A stretch of DNA of 20,494 nt, taken from positions 1 to 20,494 of the forward strand of contig DAUW01000072.1 in the NCBI GenBank assembly GCA_002505355.1, given 5' to 3'. The translations under genes and the position numbers were made by a program. This stretch comes from Euryarchaeota archaeon UBA229 (GTDB lineage: Archaea; Thermoplasmatota; Poseidoniia; Poseidoniales; Poseidoniaceae). Shown here in pieces: positions 8,241 to 16,185 of this stretch; position 1 is the first letter of the stretch; every line of letters starts with the position of its first letter. The notes under the pieces are model-generated. The model did no database searches, was not told the DNA's origin, and saw nothing but the letters and a program-made list of their open reading frames with translations.

Positions 8241-11200
8241 ATGTCTGAGAAGTCGGGTGGCCACAAAGAGCCTGCCTCGACGGAAAATTCACGTGATGAA
8301 ATCCTCCGGAAACGTTCATTCTCTAGAGCGCGCGGAATCGATATATCATCTTTCATGGTAGATACAGAAGATTCTGAGGCTGATCCTGCAGAGGATGTCC
8401 AAGAGGCATTAGTCGAACAGGACATTGCAATGGGCCAAATTGCTGAAATATTTTCCAAAGGCGGGGAGGATGGTAAACTCCCGGGCGCCGTACAAAAAGA
8501 TGGTACTGTAAGCACTCCACCTGACATGGATAGCGTTACTGATTTGGCAGTTTATGGTGAAAAACGACTTGGTTTTGGATTACTAATTGCAATGGTCCTT
8601 TCATGGTCGCTGATTGGAACCATAGTCGGTACCGTTTTGCAGCCTGTGTATGGGGCGATTGGACTTAGCGTCATGGCAATTGTTGGACTCTACTTGGGCG
8701 AAAGATGGATTCCAAACCCGAATATGAGAATCCTCGGAGTCACCTGGGTGATAATATCGATGAAATTAATCTACGGATTAGTTCTTGATTTATGGCACTG
8801 GGGGTGGCTTGATGGAGTTTCATTTGCTGATGAAAATAACCTTTTAGGAGCTTTATTATTAGTCGGTGTCGGGCTAAACATAGCTGTTGCCCAGCGTCAT
8901 GATGAAGACGCAATTGCTGCTCAAGCAACTCTTATCTTACTAGTTGTAGGCAGTGCTGCAGGTGCTCTATACGGCGAAATTGGTGTTGCACTGATGATTG
9001 GGCTTGGCACAGTTCTGCTTCATGGTCTAGCCATCATTCGCAGTTCTGGAAACCTTGCTAGCATGGGAATTGCCGTATCATATCTGTGGGTAGGAGTCCA
9101 CGCGATATCGAATAATTGGGATTTCTTTGGGCTAACAATTTTACCTTTCGAGGATGAATTGCTATTATTCCTACTGATGGTATGTGTTACTGCAACCAAC
9201 TCAACCATGGCAGCAAAGTTCGTCAATAATGACAACTGGTTCTCTGATGCATTCAAAGCATTAGGACTGGGCAAGCCCGGATTGTGGTCTGTATCAGTTG
9301 GTCTCGGTATGATCGGTGCGCTACTAGCAGTAGCAGCTAATCGTCTGGAAACTGGATATGCTCTTGCACAGTTGGTCCTGCTATTGACTGCATTTAGTGC
9401 ATCATACCTAGTGGTAAGAGGAGTTGAATGGCCTAAACTACTACCAATGATTGTTTTACCTGCACCATTTCTGTTATTTGCATTGGCCATTTTCGAGAGT
9501 GGTATCATTGAGTTATCCCTACCATTTGGACTGCGTCCATACAGCATTTATGCAGCGATTACTGCAATATTAACATCAGGTGCACTATTGCGCAATCAAA
9601 CCGCAGTTTCAGATCATGTAATTTGGTCGGGGGGTTTGGTAATAGTAGTCCTGCTGACTCTACTAATTCCAGCAAATGATGGTAGCACAGGTGCGCGGAC
9701 TTTACTAGTGAGCCAAGGTATCGTTTGGGTCGGATTAGCTCAGTTATCAATGCATAGGGATTCTCCATCAATCGCAGGAACTGCAGTGGTTGGCCCGTGG
9801 TTGTGGTTGCTATTTTTCGCCACTGATGTTGAAAATCGTCTTGTGTCCGCTGACTATGTACCAATTTTAATAGAACAATATGACCTTGCAGCATGGATGT
9901 TGATTTTGTTGTCGCAGCAGATATGGGTAAATATCAAGCATGGAGAAACCGGATTCAACCTTGCAGCAAGACTTGGCGGAATGTCTGAACTAGGTGCTCG
10001 GCTCAGAGATTCGGCGATTCTGCAATTATGGAACCTAAGCTTCCTTTTGGCGTTGTTCGTAACGTGGTCGGTCACGAGACCCGGCGCACTTCCAGCGATA
10101 GGTCTGTTTGGGGTTTTGACTCTGCTAATGATCAGTCATGCAGGTATGGTTCTTTTGGATAAACACAGAGGTCGGCCTAGAACGCTAATGACCGTTTGGG
10201 GTATTGCGGTAATCGCCCTATCATGGACTTATGGACAACAAGCAATTTGGGCGATTGCCTTAGTTATTACATGCGCAATTTTGCTTATCTCATCGGATAA
10301 GATGAAGCGTTTGGGAATGAGTGATGAATTATTAAAGAAATCAGAAGCGATGCCGGGTCAATTGCTGACTTTAATGATGTTTTTATTGTCGGGATTTTTC
10401 ATTATTATTGCGTTAGAACCACTCAACATGATGCAGTTAGATGGTAGTTCAATACTGCCAGATGATACGTTCAACCTCTACTGTTTAACCGCAATAACGT
10501 TAGTTGCGTTGGTGTTGTACCTCAGAAGAGCCGCAACCGTTGAAAAACTGCTACCACCAGCGATTGCGGCAGTTGGTCTACTCGCCATCATGGCGATTAC
10601 CGCCCAAGTAAAAGATTCTGCAATAGTACTGCTTGTTACGATTTTAGCGTTTATTGGTGCTGGAGCTTATCTTGCAATACAGGGCGAATTCCGCAGTGAA
10701 ATGCGTTCCATTGCTATGAAAGAGGAAAGACTATTGAGAATTGAAGAAAAACAGTCTAGACTGAAGAAATTTGTTGATGCGCAAGTAGTCGACAAGGGAG
10801 AATCTGTTTCCATCCTAGAAGGTCAAGACAACAAGGCGAAGTTGAAGATGATTGATGTCGAGATGCTTGAACTGGCCGAAAAACAACGAAAGCGTGCAAA
10901 ACGCGCTGGAACGGGTGGCGAATATGACCTCGAAATAGGTGACATACACCACAAGCCAGTGATTGTTATTGCATTTCTAATCACGACGATTTTGGCCTCA
11001 ACCTACCTCTCTTTCACCACGTCATTATCGTACATTGTTTTGGCATTTTGTGTTGTTGTCTCAATTTTATTCATTGCCCTGGCAAGGATTAGAGCCAATG
11101 ATATCGGCCTGAGATTACCTGATGTCGCCGGCATTGAACTGCCAATTGCAATATCGATGGTTGGTTTGGTAATTGTGCACCTTGCTGGGCGCGTTTCGGA

Positions 11201-12137
11201 TTCAGTTGTTGGACTGGATGATGCTAAGCATTTGGCGGTAATAACCGCCGGGCTGTGTGTTTTGGCAAGCATCGGACTAATTGGAAGAAATGATCTCGGT
11301 TTGCGAATTCCCAATGCGGTTGAGGGTGTTGTCTATCTATTGGTGATTGACCGAGTGCTGGCTTTGATAATCGGCGGTGAAGTCCCAGTAATGTATCAAA
11401 TAGACCCGTTCGATGGTAGCTTAATCGATTGGACCTTACCATTATTATTTATCGAAGGGGTTCTGATTGGTTGCGTTGTTGCGTATGATTGGGTCGAGAA
11501 GCAGCGGTTAATGCGCGGGCTTGAAGATCATCGAGGGGCGGTTGGGCGCGCTGCATGGGTTACTTTTGCCAGCCTCACATCGATTGGTTTTGCAGGTATC
11601 TTGGTAATCTTGTTCGTCTTACGCCGGAGTTGGTATTGGACCCAGCCAGCTGCTGTCATGGTGTCCTGGCTATTGGCGCCAATCACTTTGTCTGGGCTGA
11701 TGTTTTGGTCTATGGAGCCGGTTGGCCTGTCTCCTGTTGATCTACACATTACGGCAACAATTGCTGGTGTCATTTCTATTTGTTTCGTAATTTGGTCAGT
11801 TATCAGTGATTCGGGAATATGGCTTGCTAGTGGATTATGGTCAATCCACCTGTTATTGATTCCTGCTGGATTTGGCTGGCAGAGTCTTGCTGTAGTAGCG
11901 ATACTACTGATAATTTGCTCTACTACTGCATGGGTTAGTGGCATCCTTGTGATGCGCAAATCTTGGCGCGTGTTTGGTGCATTAGATATGGTTCTCGCTT
12001 GGATCGTTGCTATGATTATGTTCAGTACTGGCGCAGGTATTGAGACAATGCTAAGCATATTGGTTGCTTCTTCCATCCTTCTAGGTATTGTAACCTATCT
12101 CAACCAGACATATGAGAAAGACATTGTCAACGGGTAG
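8241..12137 (+). CDS. Giant polytopic membrane protein of unknown function
   Basis: About 1298 residues. An acidic, soluble N-terminal region (1-~108) is followed by a first membrane block (~110-815) with some two dozen hydrophobic segments, a charged helical cytosolic stretch (~816-903, rich in Glu/Lys/Arg, likely coiled coil), and a second block (~905-1285) with about a dozen more: roughly 35 helices in all. No transporter, channel, glycosyltransferase or protease motif is recognised. In general layout it recalls large multi-pass families such as DUF2339, but I see no convincing sequence match. The second block contains an internal repeat, NDIGLRLPD and NDLGLRIPN, 64 residues apart. The frame can be extended to a TTG at 8169, but that codon lies inside the TATA-like element, so the ATG at 8241 (MSEKSGGHKE) is preferred. 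Its 3' end overlaps the convergent glmM-like gene by 11 bp. Confidence 0.85.
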   Translation: MSEKSGGHKEPASTENSRDEILRKRSFSRARGIDISSFMVDTEDSEADPAEDVQEALVEQDIAMGQIAEIFSKGGEDGKLPGAVQKDGTVSTPPDMDSVTDLAVYGEKRLGFGLLIAMVLSWSLIGTIVGTVLQPVYGAIGLSVMAIVGLYLGERWIPNPNMRILGVTWVIISMKLIYGLVLDLWHWGWLDGVSFADENNLLGALLLVGVGLNIAVAQRHDEDAIAAQATLILLVVGSAAGALYGEIGVALMIGLGTVLLHGLAIIRSSGNLASMGIAVSYLWVGVHAISNNWDFFGLTILPFEDELLLFLLMVCVTATNSTMAAKFVNNDNWFSDAFKALGLGKPGLWSVSVGLGMIGALLAVAANRLETGYALAQLVLLLTAFSASYLVVRGVEWPKLLPMIVLPAPFLLFALAIFESGIIELSLPFGLRPYSIYAAITAILTSGALLRNQTAVSDHVIWSGGLVIVVLLTLLIPANDGSTGARTLLVSQGIVWVGLAQLSMHRDSPSIAGTAVVGPWLWLLFFATDVENRLVSADYVPILIEQYDLAAWMLILLSQQIWVNIKHGETGFNLAARLGGMSELGARLRDSAILQLWNLSFLLALFVTWSVTRPGALPAIGLFGVLTLLMISHAGMVLLDKHRGRPRTLMTVWGIAVIALSWTYGQQAIWAIALVITCAILLISSDKMKRLGMSDELLKKSEAMPGQLLTLMMFLLSGFFIIIALEPLNMMQLDGSSILPDDTFNLYCLTAITLVALVLYLRRAATVEKLLPPAIAAVGLLAIMAITAQVKDSAIVLLVTILAFIGAGAYLAIQGEFRSEMRSIAMKEERLLRIEEKQSRLKKFVDAQVVDKGESVSILEGQDNKAKLKMIDVEMLELAEKQRKRAKRAGTGGEYDLEIGDIHHKPVIVIAFLITTILASTYLSFTTSLSYIVLAFCVVVSILFIALARIRANDIGLRLPDVAGIELPIAISMVGLVIVHLAGRVSDSVVGLDDAKHLAVITAGLCVLASIGLIGRNDLGLRIPNAVEGVVYLLVIDRVLALIIGGEVPVMYQIDPFDGSLIDWTLPLLFIEGVLIGCVVAYDWVEKQRLMRGLEDHRGAVGRAAWVTFASLTSIGFAGILVILFVLRRSWYWTQPAAVMVSWLLAPITLSGLMFWSMEPVGLSPVDLHITATIAGVISICFVIWSVISDSGIWLASGLWSIHLLLIPAGFGWQSLAVVAILLIICSTTAWVSGILVMRKSWRVFGALDMVLAWIVAMIMFSTGAGIETMLSILVASSILLGIVTYLNQTYEKDIVNG

Positions 12138-13770
12138 TCATCTGCTCTTCAAGAATTTTACATACAGCGTCAACACTAGATTTAACCCCTGAAATATCAC
12201 TGCCTAATGCTAATCTAGCAGACACTGAAATTTTTTCCTGAGTCCCGCTATTTCTCACGCCCAGTGATAACTTAAAACCGGAAATTTGGCAGGTTATGAG
12301 CATTAAATTTGATTCACCGGGAATCCCTCCTCTAAGCCAACCATCGATCGTAAAAACCTCTGATAACGTTGCATGGAAGGTGCGCTCAATAAGGTCTGAT
12401 AACTGATTTTTGCCGTCCCATTTGCTCCTATCAACATTTGACACTGATTGACGACATTTCCATCCGCGCTGCATTTTTGCAGCGGGTTGGGATTTAGTTG
12501 TTGACAGCAAGTATGCGACTAAGGTCATTGCGCCATCTCCAACTAATGACCAGCAGCCTGTCAATTTAGGATGTGGGGATGCTAGTACTACGTGGCCGGA
12601 GTCCTCAACTCCAACTAATTTGGGGAATGATTGATCTCTAAGATAATCATTGAATTGGTTATTGGATAACTTAGCCGCTAACCAGCGGTCTCCGACCGCA
12701 GTTTCGCTAACCTTTACCGGCATCGCGAATCTCTCCAATCCCGTTGTCAATGATAAATCAGATTCAATACTCGCAGCTAAATGACATTCGTGACCAGAAT
12801 TGGTCAAGCAATTTACCAAGGTGTCCGCAATCTCATCACCATCGATTACTTGGAAGCCTGTCGAAGTAGATTCAATCAACAAGCAGCGATCACCATCGCC
12901 ATCTAACGCAGCACCAACTATTGTTCCGGCTGGACAATTTGGCAGCCGACGAATTAATTCGTGAGATGAGGCATTTGCTTCGGCAAAAGTCCATTCTTGG
13001 GTTGGTGAAAGGTCACCAGCACCGCAATTCTTGTTTAGTGCAGGTGCACTATTGCTAATTTCGGTTGCGGACAGGCCCTGCTGTGTGAGCCATGCTGCTA
13101 ACCACGATTTGCCGCTTCCTTGAGATGAATCGATAAGGAGTGGTTGATGAAAATTCTTCACCGCAGATAAGGAGGTCCCAATCAATTTAGCAAGACCCTG
13201 ATAGCGCTGATTCAGCCACTTTGAGTGATTGATAGAACTCCAATCAACGGCTTTCTCAGTACTGTATGGAATGGCTAACTTTAATTGTTCAATATCATCA
13301 ACTTCACGGTCTTCTTGACTCAATGAAATCGCATTATTTGATAGTTCAGTCTCAAGTTTTGGTAAGGTTTTAAATCCGAACTTTGTAAAAATCTTCAACC
13401 CTGAGTCGTCTATCGGGTTGTGGCTTGCTGTAATCATGCAGCCGAACTCTGCACCCTTCGATAGTGTCGCAAAATGTAGCCCTGGTGTAGCGCAGACGCC
13501 AATATGATGCACCTCGAAGCCAGCAATGTTTAATCCAATAGTTAGGTGTTGAGCTAGAATAGGGTTAGCAGGACGGTTGTCCCAACCAATCACAACAATC
13601 GCATTCCCTGCTACTTCACATGAATGGCCAAGCGCCTCACCAATTAACCGATAAATAGGTGGAGATATTTCTCGCTGAGAAATCAGCCTGTCGATTGCTG
13701 CTGCTTCATCAGCGACACCAAGGTTTACTTTGCCCCTAATGCCATCGGTGCCGAACAAATTGATGGTCAT
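12127..13770 (-). CDS. glmM: Phosphohexosamine/phosphohexose mutase, GlmM-like
   Basis: A 547-residue member of the alpha-D-phosphohexomutase superfamily, moving phosphate between C6 and C1 of a hexose or glucosamine through a phosphoserine. N-terminal FGTDGIRG (6-13), the active-site TASHNP with Ser116, the Mg-binding loop DGDGDR (290-295), the sugar-specificity loop VEDSGH (388-393) and the phosphate loop RNSGTQEK (506-513) are all visible, so four domains are complete. It is about 100 residues longer than typical GlmM (~445). The sugar loop differs from the usual GE(M/Q)SGH, so substrate assignment rests partly on context: it follows an amino-sugar acetyltransferase with a 4-bp gap, favouring GlcN-6-P to GlcN-1-P. 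The start ATG at 13770 has an AGGTGAT element that includes the stop of the upstream gene, suggesting translational coupling. The 3' end overlaps the convergent membrane-protein gene. Confidence 0.9.
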   Translation of the reverse strand: MTINLFGTDGIRGKVNLGVADEAAAIDRLISQREISPPIYRLIGEALGHSCEVAGNAIVVIGWDNRPANPILAQHLTIGLNIAGFEVHHIGVCATPGLHFATLSKGAEFGCMITASHNPIDDSGLKIFTKFGFKTLPKLETELSNNAISLSQEDREVDDIEQLKLAIPYSTEKAVDWSSINHSKWLNQRYQGLAKLIGTSLSAVKNFHQPLLIDSSQGSGKSWLAAWLTQQGLSATEISNSAPALNKNCGAGDLSPTQEWTFAEANASSHELIRRLPNCPAGTIVGAALDGDGDRCLLIESTSTGFQVIDGDEIADTLVNCLTNSGHECHLAASIESDLSLTTGLERFAMPVKVSETAVGDRWLAAKLSNNQFNDYLRDQSFPKLVGVEDSGHVVLASPHPKLTGCWSLVGDGAMTLVAYLLSTTKSQPAAKMQRGWKCRQSVSNVDRSKWDGKNQLSDLIERTFHATLSEVFTIDGWLRGGIPGESNLMLITCQISGFKLSLGVRNSGTQEKISVSARLALGSDISGVKSSVDAVCKILEEQMTTR

Positions 13771-13774
13771 TCAA

Positions 13775-14476
13775 TCACCTATGCATCGATGAATTATCAT
13801 GAACTCCAGTAACGGTTACGTTAGGCCAAACAATACTGCCATTGCCTAATACGGTGCCAGGATTGGTTACTGCATTGCAACCCAGTTGGCAGCCCTCACC
13901 AAGAATTGCGCCGAACTTTCGCAACCCGCTTGGCACTCTAGAACCATTTATTGTAAGATATACCTCATTACCATCATTGCGTAAATTACTCAATTTGACA
14001 CCGGCACCAAGGTTAACATCTCGGCCAAGGATGGAATCGCCAACATAATTGAAATGCGGCGCCTTAGCCCCAGGCAGAAGCACGGAGTGCTTAATCTCTG
14101 AACAGTGACCAACTAATGCGTCAGAGCAAATCCATGAGTTCTCCCGAACATATGCCCCGTGTCTTATAATTGCTTGACTAGCAACAAAACACGGCCCGAT
14201 AAAGTGTGTAGAAGGTTCAATGATGGCACCACTCTCTATCAATACGGGCCCTTTTGACTCGTCGAAGGTAGAGCTTTCTGTGAGTTCATCTAAATCGATT
14301 AAAGCCAGCTTTGATGGCTCTAATGTTGCGATTTGTTGTTTAACAGAGAAGGGGTTACTCTCACTAAGGATTTCCCAAACGGGTTGCTGGTCGGGGAAAT
14401 TTGGTATGCCTATCGATTGGTTTGCCGAGAGGCTTGGAAATAGCCACCCTGCATAGACATGTTTGGGCCATTCCAT
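13775..14476 (-). CDS. Left-handed beta-helix amino-sugar-1-phosphate N-acetyltransferase (GlmU C-domain/ST0452-like)
   Basis: About 233 residues. From ~75 on, hexapeptide repeats (GPVLIESGAIIEPSTHFIG and similar) form a left-handed beta-helix. The acetyltransferase region matches GlmU and the Sulfolobus ST0452 type: AYVRENSWI (Arg111), SEIKHS (Lys129), KAPHFNYVGDSILG with the catalytic-type His141 and Tyr144, VNLGAGVKLSNLRNDG, and SGLRKFGAILGEG. It should acetylate GlcN-1-P or GalN-1-P with acetyl-CoA. The nucleotidyltransferase half found in GlmU/ST0452 is absent; residues 1-70 are unrelated, with no GxGxR uridylyltransferase signature, so UTP transfer must come from another gene. The frame extends to a TTG at 14524, but the ATG at 14476 is a more credible start. 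It lies 37 bp after the winged-helix gene and 4 bp before the GlmM-like gene, together giving GlcNAc-1-P for surface glycans or N-glycosylation. Confidence 0.85.
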   Translation of the reverse strand: MEWPKHVYAGWLFPSLSANQSIGIPNFPDQQPVWEILSESNPFSVKQQIATLEPSKLALIDLDELTESSTFDESKGPVLIESGAIIEPSTHFIGPCFVASQAIIRHGAYVRENSWICSDALVGHCSEIKHSVLLPGAKAPHFNYVGDSILGRDVNLGAGVKLSNLRNDGNEVYLTINGSRVPSGLRKFGAILGEGCQLGCNAVTNPGTVLGNGSIVWPNVTVTGVHDNSSMHR

Positions 14477-14513
14477 AATTAGGCCAAGGAGCAGATAGAG
14501 ATGAATGTGCCGT

Positions 14514-14765
14514 TCATGCAGCAAGTCTGTAGAGCCTTTTACCTGTAGTGTTATCTAGTTTAAATCCGACAAGATCCGATAAGTAACGGGGGATGAAAAG
14601 CCCCACTTTCCTAGTAGTTAATCCGTGATTGCGCATTCTTCGTTCATTTGACAGGTAGTGTACTATGTCTGCTGCAGAGCAATCTGGTACTACTGCAATA
14701 TATTCTATTATCTCTTCTTTTAGGCGTTCTAGCCTGGCTTCCTTCTGTGAACCTTTTCCTCGCAT
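14514..14765 (-). CDS. Small winged-helix DNA-binding-like protein
   Basis: An 83-residue basic protein. The order of predicted elements is a helix (~8-27, ARLERLKEEIIEYIAVV), a helix plus recognition helix (SAADIVHYLSNERRM, then TTRKVGLFIPRYLSDL), and a short wing (GFKLDNTTGKRLYRL), which fits a single winged helix-turn-helix. No effector domain is present. It is the first gene of the amino-sugar unit and has its own TATA box at leaderless distance, so it could regulate that unit, or be a general DNA-binding factor. The fold call rests on pattern only; no specific family is recognised. Confidence 0.65.
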   Translation of the reverse strand: MRGKGSQKEARLERLKEEIIEYIAVVPDCSAADIVHYLSNERRMRNHGLTTRKVGLFIPRYLSDLVGFKLDNTTGKRLYRLAA

Positions 14766-14793
14766 TTATATCAATAATACATAGTCTTGCTAA

Positions 14794-14802
14794 CTATATA
14801 AT
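14794..14802 (-). promoter_or_regulatory. TATA box of the winged-helix/acetyltransferase/GlmM unit
   Basis: On the minus strand the sequence reads ATTATATAG, centred about 33 nt before the ATG at 14765 in an AT-rich stretch. This matches the archaeal TATA consensus and places the transcription start a few bases before the start codon. With no Shine-Dalgarno sequence, the transcript should be nearly leaderless. Confidence 0.6.
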
Positions 14803-14829
14803 CAGTAGACCGGGTTATCCATGGGAGCC

Positions 14830-15639
14830 CTAAACGATGTGCAGAATATCTTGCCAACGTTTAGACGACCCTCGGCGGAAGTAGTCACTATGAAATTCCC
14901 TTTGACCAACGTGAGCGCAGCGAACTATCTTTCCTCGGCTATCATAGCAGCCCAATTTAGTATAAATCGGCACCATTACTTGAGTAATATCAAATGCAGG
15001 ACCGTTAGCCTCTGGTTCCTCACCAATGCAGGTTTCCGTCTTTCCATCCCAACTAAGTGAGTCAACTGCTGGCGGCGCCAATACTGGCTCATTTTCTACC
15101 CTAATCTCGCCTTCATTGGGCTTTACTGGGCGCCACTCACCATGCCTACCATTATTTAGCCATTGAATCATTTTCTTGATTTGTTGCAGGGTAGCAAAAG
15201 CAAGGTGGGTTTTCTCCCACCAGCCTGCTGTTCGCGCTACTGTTATGTGGTGAATACCAGGACTTATCATTCTGGAATCGAGACCATCGGCGTAAGTCCG
15301 GCAAAGTCCTTGTAATCTTACGTTTATGATTGGAATTATACCTAATTTCAATCTAGATAATTGGAATGGGTTTGCCAACTCACCGAGGAGCAGTATCGGT
15401 ATCCTTTCACTTATACTAGGAGCTGATCTAGATTGTAGAAATTCAGCAAGTGAGACCCCATCGGCCTCTGCTGAGGCAAGAGATTGCTTCAGATCATCAT
15501 GAGTTATTTGCTTGGTAGTGTCGTAATTGAATTTCAGTGGATACAGATTAGAATCGGTGCAAACAAATGGCTGTTGCGGAAGCGGCAGTGGCGAGTTATT
15601 TGGGGCGTATTGCCACATAGTTGTCCTCATTTTCTCCAT
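14830..15639 (-). CDS. Unknown protein, possible degenerate gamma-glutamylcyclotransferase-like fold
   Basis: 269 residues with no signal peptide or membrane helix. The middle (~65-160) loosely follows a gamma-glutamylcyclotransferase-like arrangement: SLAEFLQSR, then IPILLLGELANPFQLSRLKL where the family has an (A)YGSNxxPxxL loop, IPIINVRLQGL, and a short segment HITVART followed by THLAFATLQQIKKM. The expected YGSN loop and acidic catalytic residue are not evident, so it is at best a catalytically dead relative; this similarity is from memory and weak. The C-terminal third (~185-269) is distinct, with MVPIYTKLGCYDSRGKIVRC resembling a small beta domain. The frame opens at a GTG (15660), but a strong GGAGG Shine-Dalgarno 7 nt before the ATG at 15639 fixes the start there. 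It follows the zinc-ribbon gene by 39 bp and is probably co-transcribed with it. Confidence 0.75.
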   Translation of the reverse strand: MEKMRTTMWQYAPNNSPLPLPQQPFVCTDSNLYPLKFNYDTTKQITHDDLKQSLASAEADGVSLAEFLQSRSAPSISERIPILLLGELANPFQLSRLKLGIIPIINVRLQGLCRTYADGLDSRMISPGIHHITVARTAGWWEKTHLAFATLQQIKKMIQWLNNGRHGEWRPVKPNEGEIRVENEPVLAPPAVDSLSWDGKTETCIGEEPEANGPAFDITQVMVPIYTKLGCYDSRGKIVRCAHVGQREFHSDYFRRGSSKRWQDILHIV

Positions 15640-15646
15640 ATTTATG

Positions 15647-15651
15647 CCTCC
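15647..15651 (-). promoter_or_regulatory. Shine-Dalgarno site deciding the start of the gene ending at 14830
   Basis: GGAGG on the minus strand lies 7 nt upstream of the ATG at 15639 and inside the reading frame of the longer GTG start at 15658-15660. This rules in favour of the shorter protein. It is one of few clear Shine-Dalgarno sites in the window, as expected for an internal gene of a transcript. Confidence 0.6.
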
Positions 15652-15678
15652 GACTGTCACATTAATACCAAGCGCACA

Positions 15679-16041
15679 CTACTCCAGAAAGGTATGCTCT
15701 TGGGAGCACTGTGGACACATCACCTTTATTGGCCTGATTGCCGGTATTCCCATGGATACTCCGCAACTCGGGCACATTATTGCTTGGGTAATGTCTTGAC
15801 GGCGTTGTGATGCGTCGGGGCTGGGGTCATAGTCAAAGCGATGGCTAACTGCGCTTGGTAGATTAGTGTTGACTGACGAGATTGCGGTTGATGCGCTTGT
15901 TGTTGAATGACTTGGCAACATGCCTAATACCTGGGAACTACTCAAACCGTATTTTTTCCCAATACTTGCCGCCTGACGAGTTTGTTCTTGCCCACTGAGA
16001 CTTGTCAGTAAGTCATACTCATCTGGTGAGATGATTGTCAT
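15679..16041 (-). CDS. Small C-terminal zinc-ribbon protein
   Basis: 120 residues. Residues 1-45 are predicted helical (SPDEYDLLTSLSGQEQTRQA, then GKKYGLSSSQVLGML, which could be a small helical bundle). A Ser/Thr-rich spacer (45-85) leads to a zinc ribbon: CPSC (Cys90, Cys93), then IRPIKVMCPQC (Cys109, Cys112), a four-cysteine site with a 15-residue spacing. Such ribbons bind nucleic acid or protein partners; nothing here shows which. There is no membrane segment. It has a well-placed TATA box and a palindromic element before the ATG, is divergent from the CBS-domain gene, and precedes the unknown gene 15639-14830 by 39 bp, possibly working with it. Confidence 0.75.
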   Translation of the reverse strand: MTIISPDEYDLLTSLSGQEQTRQAASIGKKYGLSSSQVLGMLPSHSTTSASTAISSVNTNLPSAVSHRFDYDPSPDASQRRQDITQAIMCPSCGVSMGIPAIRPIKVMCPQCSQEHTFLE

Positions 16042-16062
16042 GTCTGTCCGACATTCAATGTC
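16040..16062. promoter_or_regulatory. 13-bp palindrome and alternating ATGTC/GACAT half-sites, candidate operator
   Basis: GACATTCAATGTC (16050-16062) is a perfect palindrome with 6-base arms around one base. Together with ATGTC at 16040-16044, which includes the first bases before and in the start codon complement, it makes three alternating half-sites. It lies between the TATA box (16073-16078) and the start of the zinc-ribbon gene, where a bound protein would block transcription. Confidence 0.4.
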
Positions 16063-16072
16063 TTTTAGAGAG

Positions 16073-16078
16073 TTTATA
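16073..16078 (-). promoter_or_regulatory. TATA box of the zinc-ribbon gene
   Basis: TATAAA on the minus strand is centred about 34 nt before the ATG at 16041. No Shine-Dalgarno sequence precedes that ATG, consistent with a leaderless or very short-leader mRNA. Confidence 0.55.
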
Positions 16079-16123
16079 CTGTTTGATTAAATAGGTTGAG
16101 ACCAGTAAAGACGGCTAAACTAT

Positions 16124-16133
16124 GATATATACA
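16124..16133 (+). promoter_or_regulatory. TATA box of the CBS-domain gene
   Basis: GATATATACA on the plus strand would place the transcription start near 16155. The leader of about 30 nt contains GGTGG (16165-16169) and GAGG (16173-16176), usable as ribosome binding sites for the ATG at 16186. The 16042-16185 interval is thus a compact divergent promoter region. Confidence 0.5.
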
Positions 16134-16185
16134 TTGGAAGAGTTCAAGAATAATAGGGTTCGGCGGTGGGTTGAGGAACCTAGGG

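Noticed and set aside
11528..12076. Open frame of 182 codons on the minus strand inside the giant membrane-protein gene
   Set aside because: Antisense to hydrophobic coding sequence, no domain, no ribosome site or promoter; the plus-strand frame is continuous through it.
13105..13122. Walker A-like GSGKS in the GlmM-like protein
   Set aside because: It falls where the mutase fold has its VDxxNGxG turn; no Walker B or other NTPase motif follows, so it is a chance match.
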